NCBI GenBank assembly: GCA_021107685.1
Contig: JAIOSH010000405.1
Location: 1 to 12,956 of the forward strand
Origin: Bacteroidales bacterium
GTDB lineage: Bacteria > Bacteroidota > Bacteroidia > Bacteroidales > SMBSF39
Reading direction: 5' to 3'
Length of the DNA stretch: 12,956 nucleotides
Of the stretch, positions 6,637 to 12,956 are shown piece by piece; position 1 is the stretch's first letter; each line of letters starts with the position of its first letter. The position numbers and the translations under genes are program-made. A model generated the notes under the pieces. It did no database searches. It saw only the letters and a program-made list of their open reading frames with translations, and was not told the origin of the DNA.

Positions 6637-8856
6637 TCAATTCCTGATAATTTTCTTGATTATCTCGTCTTTATCAACTTGAAGCCTTATATAATAAATA
6701 CCTTCACTTACAGACATTCCATTTTGATCTATACCTTTCCATTCTAACATATGATCTCCTTTTTCCAGTTTATTTGCATTTATTAATGTCAGGATATTGC
6801 GCCGGTTGTTATCACAAATATCAATTTTCACCCTGGAATCCTCTATTAGTTTAAAAGAGATGAACATATTGCCACCTGATGGATTAGGATAAACATTTAA
6901 TAAGTATTTATCAGGGTTCATATCATTATGATCTATTTCAGTTAGCAGTTGATCATTCAAATAAACGGGTATTCCATAGCTTTTATAATCTGTAACCAGG
7001 TTTAAGGTATCAATCAAAAAGCCATCTATTGTGCTGTCAGTAATAAATTCTACAAAAACAGTCAGCACAAGGGAATCTCCCTTATTGATACAAAAAGGAA
7101 ATGTGAAATTATAGGGATCAATATACCATTGTGCCCCGATAAATTCACCACTTGGCTCTATATCATTTACTTCCACATCATACATAGAATTGTTTTTCAG
7201 GGTAATCTGCAGGCCGTTCAGGCAATCATCCATTGTTATAAAAACCAGGGAGTCAGTTGAATGTGTGAGGTTTTTGTGCAACTGGAAAGAGGCTATACGG
7301 GTTTGCCATGACAGCATCCCGTTCGAAGGCATATATTCCTGGGTGTACCAGAAAGTCAGGTCATCAACAGGATCAACCGACATAGTGCTGTAATCACCCC
7401 ATCTGGGATTGGTTGTCTGGTGCCCGTTACCTTCCATTACATTGGCTTCCTGAAAAGTCATGATTCCGTGATCATCAAAATATCTTCTTCCTGTCAATCT
7501 GATAGAAGGATAAACCGAATCACTTGAAACAGAGTATCCAAGTCCGATATTGCCATCGGCATCCATGGCAATGCTACCCATCCATCTTGATTCCCCGTCG
7601 GGTGCGAATGAACTTTGTTGATTGATAAACCAGCCATTCCCTTCATCCCTAAGCTCATACCATCTTACAGCTCCATGATCATTGTCAGCAACCTCAACTG
7701 TATGGTTGCACACCAAGGTCTGGTAATCTCCGAAATTCCGGTACTGTAACCTGTACATCAAAAATTGGCCCAGTGAGTGAAGTCGCTGGGATGTATTCGG
7801 TTGATGTATATATTCCATATCATAGATGTTCGAATTGAATATTTCCGTATTGAGTACAGCTACCTCAGAGAATAGACAATTAGAAGTATCAATCCAGTCA
7901 ATTTCACACTTCCATAGCCACAATCTGTCATGAGGATAACCCCAGGCATCGTCTTTAATACAAATATGATAATTTGGTGTTCCTTCAGGAGGCGGCACCC
8001 CGTCAAGGTCTGAAGGTAAAAAACTGCCAATATCTTCGGTAGTAGTCTGATTTGGAGCTTCGAAATGGAAATAGATGATAGTCGGATCCGGATTCCCGTT
8101 CATCAGTTCCTCCCGGTTAAATACTATGATACTTGCACCATCAAAAATTCCCTGATAAGAAGGGGTGATGATAAATTCATTTATAGTAAGATAATATCCA
8201 TCAGGCCACAAACCGAATTTCGGATAATCGGGCATCACATCAAACCACATGGAATAGCAATGCCAGGCTCCAAGTGGATCGTTAGTGGCTGATACTGCTA
8301 CCATTTCGAAATATTCCACCGGTATTTCATATACCATACAACTTGCCAGCCATCTGTCACTAAGATGGTCATATATTACTATCGGGTCGGTCCACTCATA
8401 GTTATGCCATGGGCCGGGGAAATCACTCCATAGTGTCTTGTTCTCAGCAGGGCCATATACGAGTGCACCCTGTTTGTCCCAAATGGAGAACGATCTTTTT
8501 ACCATCTGAAAATAATGATCAGGTCCGACATCTCCTTCTGTATCAGGATTTGAAACATTGATGCAGGGAACACCCTCGAAGTTCTGAATTACAGGGATTG
8601 TATCATTGGTTAAAATAAAATTTTGTACAACTCTGTCATATTCTCCGGTATCATAGGGTTGAGAATATGAAGCATTATGGTCAAATTCAGGCTTTTCAGC
8701 CGGAATATCCTTGCTGATTACCGGGTTAATTTCCCGTAATGGAATGCTTTTACCAAGATATTTAAGATTTTTCCCCTTTTCAGGTTTTAATGTTGTTTTC
8801 TGAGAAACACCGCTGATAGTGAGTAAAGCTAATACAATAAGCATCCATTTTTTCAT
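6637..8856 (-). CDS. T9SS-secreted protein with a large uncharacterised conserved domain
   Basis: I choose the ATG at 8856 (739 residues) over an in-frame TTG at 8862, because it starts directly at the signal peptide MKKWMLIVLALLTISGVS, with Gln next. Residues of about 90-535 form one large domain that I recognise from unassigned secreted proteins of several phyla. Its landmarks are DTEGDVGPDHYFQMV, DPIVIYDHLSDRWLAS, DYPKFGLWPDGYY, LPSDLDGVPPPEGTPNY, MYRLQYRNFGDYQTLVCNHTV, DGESRWMGSIAMDADGNIGLGYSVSS and RWGDYSTMSVDPVDDLTFWYTQEY. The repeated Trp/Asp-rich blocks suggest a beta-propeller. A linker and Ig-like segment follow. From about residue 650 comes a T9SS type A sorting domain (NVYPNPSGG ... 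EGIYYIRL ... KKIIRN). The core is GC-richer than its own tail and its neighbours. It starts 12 bases after the upstream gene's stop, so it is the third gene of an operon. Its function is unknown. Confidence 0.85.
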   Translation of the reverse strand: MKKWMLIVLALLTISGVSQKTTLKPEKGKNLKYLGKSIPLREINPVISKDIPAEKPEFDHNASYSQPYDTGEYDRVVQNFILTNDTIPVIQNFEGVPCINVSNPDTEGDVGPDHYFQMVKRSFSIWDKQGALVYGPAENKTLWSDFPGPWHNYEWTDPIVIYDHLSDRWLASCMVYEIPVEYFEMVAVSATNDPLGAWHCYSMWFDVMPDYPKFGLWPDGYYLTINEFIITPSYQGIFDGASIIVFNREELMNGNPDPTIIYFHFEAPNQTTTEDIGSFLPSDLDGVPPPEGTPNYHICIKDDAWGYPHDRLWLWKCEIDWIDTSNCLFSEVAVLNTEIFNSNIYDMEYIHQPNTSQRLHSLGQFLMYRLQYRNFGDYQTLVCNHTVEVADNDHGAVRWYELRDEGNGWFINQQSSFAPDGESRWMGSIAMDADGNIGLGYSVSSDSVYPSIRLTGRRYFDDHGIMTFQEANVMEGNGHQTTNPRWGDYSTMSVDPVDDLTFWYTQEYMPSNGMLSWQTRIASFQLHKNLTHSTDSLVFITMDDCLNGLQITLKNNSMYDVEVNDIEPSGEFIGAQWYIDPYNFTFPFCINKGDSLVLTVFVEFITDSTIDGFLIDTLNLVTDYKSYGIPVYLNDQLLTEIDHNDMNPDKYLLNVYPNPSGGNMFISFKLIEDSRVKIDICDNNRRNILTLINANKLEKGDHMLEWKGIDQNGMSVSEGIYYIRLQVDKDEIIKKIIRN

Positions 8857-8868
8857 TATCAATAGTTT

Positions 8869-10533
8869 TTAATTTGAAAAGATTACTTTTTTTGTGAAAA
8901 TATTATTTCCGATTAATAAGTGAACATAATAAATACCCTGAGAAATATTTTCTATTTCGAGCTTAAGTGTATGATTTCCTTTTGATAAATTATTTTCCCG
9001 AATTGAATAAACAATTTCTCCTGTTGAATTATAAACATTTAAACTGACATTATCTCCCTCATCTATACTGAATGAAATATTAGTGCTCTTATTAAAAGGA
9101 TTTGGAAATATATTAAATTTATCTGTAACAATTTGTTCGGATATATCAGTACAGGCATTCACTTCAAACTGATCTTCTGTCAGGTGTTTAAAGCTATTTC
9201 CTTGACAAATAACAGATTGAGTTGGTGCATCGAATAATTTATAAAATCCGTTTCCATTTTCACAGCACAATCCATTACCACCTGAATCATAAATAATCAA
9301 TTTATAACAATCTGATGTATTTAGTTCAATAAATTCATTATAAATATGAAGTGGTTGTGTAAAAGGACCACCGGAATAAAATACCTGACCCGCAGTATTT
9401 TTAATTTCCCAGGTAGTTTCTTCAGGATTATTATCGGTTCTGATGTATAAAAGTAAAGAGCTTGAAGAAACAGGAGCAATATCAAAGTTTTCATTAGCTG
9501 TGTTATTTTGAGGATATTGGTCTGTTTGTCCGTTTGGATTTAATAATTCAATATTAATAGTGTTATTATCAAGTATTGTAAAATTAACAGAAGGCAAATC
9601 AATATCTTCGCTTTCCAAATATGCTAAATCTCCTGCCCAGTTATGAGTATTAATATTGCCGTTATTAATTTTATATTCAATATCAAGACTGGTGAGATTA
9701 ACTGCTCCATTGTTTTGAATAGTTATTTTCGGAGAAACATTATCTTCACAAACTGTATTTGGAATATTAGATATATATAATATCGCAGCATCATAATTTA
9801 ATAAAGGTTCAAACTCGGTTAAATTAATTTTTGTTCCCTGTAGTATTTCTTTTGTGCTAAGATCCTGAATAAAAGCGACTAACTCGCAATGTTCTGCTAC
9901 CCATAGCGACTGAAGGCTGAAATTTACATTTACTATCTGTGTATTAGTAGAGGTGAAATCAAGTGATGTACCGAACTGATTAGGGTACATTGATCTTTCA
10001 ACAAAATTTAATTCCGATAATCCCTGCCATGTTTCCTGTATATGTGATTCGGTTAAAACAACATGTAAGACCATATTTGTACTTGTTGTTGTTGCAACTT
10101 TTTCAGCAGTTACACTTATGTCAAAATCAACCAAACCTTCGTGTGTGCCGTCAAATTCTAAAGTAAATGACGAAGGAACAGCCTTTCGCAGATTATATTT
10201 TGATAAATACTGGGGATACATGCTTTGGGAATGGCTTCCTCCTCCTACTTTTAAAATACCGCCAAAAGTAGCTGTTGGATAGCCTGATATATTATAATAA
10301 TTATTACGATAATTTGAATATGTATTAGCATATCCATCACCATTATGATACTCAATGATTGCAACATCATGACCGTTTGCAACGAGGTCATCAGCTCCCA
10401 TAGCTGCTCCCGGGCAATATGAACACCAGGTACCTGTTGCTATTTCAACAATTACTTTATCCCTGTCAACCTGCTGGGCTGTAGAGATTAATATTGAAAA
10501 ACAAATAAAAAATAATAAAAAAGACTTTTTCAT
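8869..10533 (-). CDS. T9SS-secreted Omp28-like thioredoxin-fold protein (CSYC)
   Basis: This 554-residue protein opens with a signal peptide (1-19, ending STA) and Gln at the mature start. Residues of about 25-130 resemble the Omp28/thioredoxin-like domain: VIVEIATGTWCSYCPGA has the redox CxxC at C37 and C40, and GYPTATFGG supplies the cis-Pro at P86. Next comes an Ig/CARDB-like segment (about 270-300, ITIQNNGAVNLTSLDIEYKIN). A small domain of about 100 residues (about 355-460) follows, with DNNPEETTW and a Cys-paired SGGNGLCCENGNG. The T9SS type A sorting domain begins near 470 (FNIFPNPF ... GIYYVHL ... KKVIFSN). It is probably an extracellular or surface-attached thiol-active or adhesive protein; activity is not shown. 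Its layout is collinear with the gene at 10585-12264, lying 51 bases upstream, so the pair is a tandem duplication. Confidence 0.87.
   Translation of the reverse strand: MKKSFLLFFICFSILISTAQQVDRDKVIVEIATGTWCSYCPGAAMGADDLVANGHDVAIIEYHNGDGYANTYSNYRNNYYNISGYPTATFGGILKVGGGSHSQSMYPQYLSKYNLRKAVPSSFTLEFDGTHEGLVDFDISVTAEKVATTTSTNMVLHVVLTESHIQETWQGLSELNFVERSMYPNQFGTSLDFTSTNTQIVNVNFSLQSLWVAEHCELVAFIQDLSTKEILQGTKINLTEFEPLLNYDAAILYISNIPNTVCEDNVSPKITIQNNGAVNLTSLDIEYKINNGNINTHNWAGDLAYLESEDIDLPSVNFTILDNNTINIELLNPNGQTDQYPQNNTANENFDIAPVSSSSLLLYIRTDNNPEETTWEIKNTAGQVFYSGGPFTQPLHIYNEFIELNTSDCYKLIIYDSGGNGLCCENGNGFYKLFDAPTQSVICQGNSFKHLTEDQFEVNACTDISEQIVTDKFNIFPNPFNKSTNISFSIDEGDNVSLNVYNSTGEIVYSIRENNLSKGNHTLKLEIENISQGIYYVHLLIGNNIFTKKVIFSN
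9257..9297 (-). repeat. 41-nt stretch identical to 10970-11010 (copy in downstream paralogue)
   Basis: This run, encoding the SGGNGLCCENG part of the Cys-paired module, is base-for-base identical to 10970-11010 in the neighbouring paralogue. Flanking sequence diverges at once on both sides (a versus g before, c versus g after). Confidence 0.85.
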
Positions 10534-10584
10534 ACTAAAATTTTTTTGGGTTTATAATTAGTTAATAAATTGTAAAAATAAATT

Positions 10585-12264
10585 TTATTTTTTTAATAAA
10601 ATGAGCTTATCAGAATAAATATTATCACCGATTCTTAGATGTATGAAATAAATTCCCTGTTTAAAATTATCTCGTGTTAGTTCAATTTTATGTTCACCTT
10701 TTTGTAAAATTTTATTGATTGAAGTATAAACAATTTCTCCTGTAATGCTATAAATATTTAATTGTACAAATTTTTCATCGGATAAATTAAACGAAATATA
10801 TGTTTTATTTTCAAAAGGGTTCGGATAAATATTAATAGTATTGTTTATTTGTTTATCAATGATACCTACTCCTGCATCTACCTGAAATGCTGTTGAATCC
10901 CTATATCCGAAGATGCCGCCCTTATCAATTTCAATACTGCCGTCATAAATGCCCCATGCACCCTGACCGTTTTCACAGCACAATCCATTACCACCTGAAT
11001 CATAAATAATGTATTTATAACAATCCGAAACAGTTATATCATATATTTCCTGGTAAATATGCCCGGGTTCATCATAAGGTCCTCCTGATAAAATGACTTC
11101 TTCATTTGAATTAATAATATCCCAGGTTGTTTCTTCAGGGTTATTATCTGTTATTATTATAATTCTAATAGAAGTAGAAGTAACAGGAGCAGCAATAAAA
11201 TCTTTATAAATAGTGTCGTTTTTAATATATTCATCAGTATTACCATTGGGATTTGAAGAATAAATTGTCAACAAATTTTCATCTTCAACTATAAAATCAA
11301 ATTGAGATAATTCAATTTTTTCTGTTTGTAAAGTGCTGATATTTCCTGTCCATTGATAAGTTTGTAATTCGCCTTCATTTATTTGATAGTAGATATCAAG
11401 TGAACTAAGGTTATTTGTTCCATTATTCCTTAAAATTATATGTGGTTCTGCAAGCCCTAAGCAATTAAAATCAGAAACATTTAAAATCTCAATTATTTCG
11501 GCATCATCACCATAAAGCGGTGTTATCTGGTCGGTTGAACTATTAGCAGATTGATGAACTTCTTTAGTATCACCATTCTGAACAAAGCCAACAGCAGCAA
11601 TTTCATTTATATCATAAACATTAGCAAATTCCCAAGCTGATTGAATGATCTTGTAATCCCCGGGTTCAAGTGATGTTTGTATTGAAGTTCCTGTTTTACG
11701 CGGTAATATTTTTTTCATAACATTATAAAAATCTTTTTCACCATTTGAACCTGGAGAAGATGAAAAATGAATATGTTTTTCAATTATTGTAATATATGCC
11801 AATAAATTACCGCTAACAATATCAGTTGCTTCAATTAAAATACTTACATAAACCGAATCCTGTCCTGTTGAAATTTCATGATTAAGCTGTATTTCAAATG
11901 GAGAGGGAACAGCATATCTTGAATTTACAGTATTAACATTCCAGCCACTTGGAGATCCATTATAATAATTTCCATCCAAAACAGAATATGGAACACTATT
12001 AACATTATAATAATTGACCCTTGAATTAACATCTTGCGTATTGTGCAGATACATTGGATCATATCCGGGCCAGCTAACCTGATATTTTATTGAGGTTATC
12101 TTGTCAGGATTACTATTAAGGATAGCCTGAACTACCGGATTCCATGTAGCACATGGCGGACAAGAAGCCTGTGTGAAATGTTCCAATAAAACCAATCTTT
12201 GCGATTGACTAAATAAATAAGTAGCTAATAATAAGCCAATTGACAGAATAAAATTTTTTTTCAT
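10585..12264 (-). CDS. T9SS-secreted Omp28-like thioredoxin-fold protein (CPPC)
   Basis: This 559-residue paralogue of the gene at 8869-10533 keeps the same order of parts. It has a signal peptide (1-19, with Gln at 20) and a thioredoxin/Omp28-like domain, LVLLEHFTQASCPPCATWNP, with C35 and C38. SVPYSVLDG gives the cis-Pro P92. A CARDB-like segment follows (IILRNNGTNNLSSLDIYYQIN), then the DNNPEETTW / SGGNGLCCENGQG module and a T9SS type A sorting domain from about residue 478 (INIYPNPFENKTYISF ... GIYFIHL ... DKLILLKK). The CPPC active site differs from the CSYC of its partner, and the thioredoxin parts have diverged far more than the Cys-paired module. As first gene of the likely operon it is followed after 51 bases by its paralogue. 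Secretion by T9SS suggests a role on or outside the cell surface; no substrate can be inferred. Confidence 0.87.
   Translation of the reverse strand: MKKNFILSIGLLLATYLFSQSQRLVLLEHFTQASCPPCATWNPVVQAILNSNPDKITSIKYQVSWPGYDPMYLHNTQDVNSRVNYYNVNSVPYSVLDGNYYNGSPSGWNVNTVNSRYAVPSPFEIQLNHEISTGQDSVYVSILIEATDIVSGNLLAYITIIEKHIHFSSSPGSNGEKDFYNVMKKILPRKTGTSIQTSLEPGDYKIIQSAWEFANVYDINEIAAVGFVQNGDTKEVHQSANSSTDQITPLYGDDAEIIEILNVSDFNCLGLAEPHIILRNNGTNNLSSLDIYYQINEGELQTYQWTGNISTLQTEKIELSQFDFIVEDENLLTIYSSNPNGNTDEYIKNDTIYKDFIAAPVTSTSIRIIIITDNNPEETTWDIINSNEEVILSGGPYDEPGHIYQEIYDITVSDCYKYIIYDSGGNGLCCENGQGAWGIYDGSIEIDKGGIFGYRDSTAFQVDAGVGIIDKQINNTINIYPNPFENKTYISFNLSDEKFVQLNIYSITGEIVYTSINKILQKGEHKIELTRDNFKQGIYFIHLRIGDNIYSDKLILLKK
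10970..11010 (-). repeat. 41-nt stretch identical to 9257-9297 (copy in upstream paralogue)
   Basis: This is the partner of 9257-9297, at the same place in the Cys-paired module of the other paralogue. Third-codon positions are also identical, although the surrounding module differs in many bases, which points to recent copying or gene conversion. Confidence 0.85.
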
Positions 12265-12347
12265 AATTTATAAACTTGTAGTTAATATTTAAAAATGTAA
12301 ATATATAATATTTATTGTAAACGAAGTGAAAAAATTTTCATTTTTTT

Positions 12348-12384
12348 TTTGAGTTCAGTATATATAATAATTTTTATATCTTTG
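12348..12384 (+). promoter_or_regulatory. Bacteroidetes-type promoter of the right-edge gene
   Basis: TATCTTTG (12377-12384) is a perfect TAnnTTTG -7 element. TTTG at 12348-12351, at the end of a T tract, lies 25 bases upstream, slightly beyond the usual 17-23 spacing. Transcription would begin near 12391, leaving about 36 bases before the ATG at 12427. Confidence 0.5.
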
Positions 12385-12426
12385 CTTTAAAAATTATTGT
12401 GATAATTAATATTTAAAAAAAAAATT

Positions 12427-12956
12427 ATGAAAAATTTACTACTGTTAATTATTGCCATTGCTATCGGCTTTGGTAGCTATGCGCAAAAAAGAGTTCAAAT
12501 TTCAAAATCACTAAGAGATATACCGGTTCAGTGTGAATACACACTACCTCTTGATGGTTCTGAAATGCTAAAGGGTTCACAAATAGTGCCATATAAAAAT
12601 ACTTCTGTTTTTGAAGAAGAAGTAATTGGCGAAACTGTTGCTGATCAGCAAACAAATCGTGCTTTAATGAACAGGACTTATTTATACAATGACGGAACAA
12701 TTGGCGTTACATGGACAAGAGGTATGGATGGTCCTACATTTCCTGAAAGGGGAACAGGATATAACTATTATAATGGCAATTCATGGGGACCTTGGCCCGA
12801 TACAAGAATTGAAACCCAGCGTTGCGGATGGCCCTCACTTGCTCCATTAGCTAATAATGGTGAAATAGTAGTTTCTAACAATGCAGTTGATGCGCTTGTT
12901 ATTAACCGGAGGGATGAAAAAGGTACCGGAACATTGGTTGAAACTATTTTACAGGG
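12427..12956 (+). CDS. Secreted protein paralogous to the left-edge Asp-box protein, C-terminus outside window
   Basis: The frame is open from the ATG at 12427 to the window end (176 residues). It begins with a signal peptide (MKNLLLLIIAIAIGFGSYA) and Gln20 at the mature start. After an N-terminal stretch of about 45 residues absent from its relative, residues from about 66 (VIGETVADQQTNR) align almost without gaps to the left-edge protein. Shared landmarks are NDGTIG, a GYNY-x2-GN-x-W run, a P-S-x-A-P segment and NNGEIVV. By eye, about half of some 85 aligned residues are identical. By homology it probably continues as a beta-propeller with Asp boxes, but none is in the visible part. It is divergent from the operon whose first gene starts at 12264. 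Confidence 0.82.
   Translation, partial: MKNLLLLIIAIAIGFGSYAQKRVQISKSLRDIPVQCEYTLPLDGSEMLKGSQIVPYKNTSVFEEEVIGETVADQQTNRALMNRTYLYNDGTIGVTWTRGMDGPTFPERGTGYNYYNGNSWGPWPDTRIETQRCGWPSLAPLANNGEIVVSNNAVDALVINRRDEKGTGTLVETILQ

Noticed and set aside
8857..8862. TTG start giving a 741-residue form of the unassigned T9SS cargo
   Set aside because: The ATG two codons on begins directly at the signal peptide; TTG adds only two residues and no supporting site.
12265..12330. Promoter for the three-gene minus-strand operon
   Set aside because: Best -7 match is TATATTTA with no TTG at acceptable spacing, so none is annotated.
12461..12700. Minus-strand ORF of 79 codons at the right edge
   Set aside because: It is antisense to the paralogous secreted gene, whose plus frame has a signal peptide and homology.

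Overview
The window reads as a low-GC chromosomal segment of a Bacteroidota (Bacteroidetes) bacterium. Four things point there. Three proteins end in type IX secretion (T9SS) type A sorting domains. Every apparent signal peptide is followed directly by glutamine. Promoter candidates fit the Bacteroidetes form TTTG-N~20-TAnnTTTG. Most genes lack a Shine-Dalgarno sequence. No rRNA, tRNA, CRISPR array, transposase, integrase or phage gene is visible. Every gap between genes is under 300 bases.

Layout, left to right. (1) <1-1657, minus: a secreted Asp-box (BNR/sialidase-like) protein with a PKD domain, running off the left edge. (2) 1658-1860: a divergent control region with two 18-bp direct repeats at 21-bp spacing. 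(3) 1861-3867, plus: long-form urocanate hydratase (hutU), alone without other histidine-degradation genes. (4) 3954-6530, plus: a four-helix membrane protein with a LytTR DNA-binding domain, a secreted NTF2-like (DUF4440/SnoaL type) protein, and a six-helix NapH/NosR-like protein with two [4Fe-4S] ferredoxin motifs. (5) 6637-12264, minus: three secreted T9SS cargo genes, probably one operon read from right to left. Two are tandem Omp28-like thioredoxin-fold paralogues; the third carries a large uncharacterised secreted domain. An AT-only hairpin follows the last gene. (6) 12427->12956, plus: the start of a second Asp-box-type secreted protein, a clear paralogue of the gene at the left edge.

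How they may work together. The right half is a surface and secreted-protein island, where paralogue duplication and module shuffling are visible: a 41-nt identical stretch is shared by the tandem paralogues, and a GC-rich core is joined to an AT-rich sorting tail. The middle trio (membrane LytTR regulator, exported NTF2-like protein, membrane Fe-S protein) is the best candidate for an undescribed small system, perhaps sensing at the envelope coupled to electron transfer. That link rests only on co-orientation and spacing. hutU is ordinary catabolism, apart from its isolation and its repeat-bearing upstream region.
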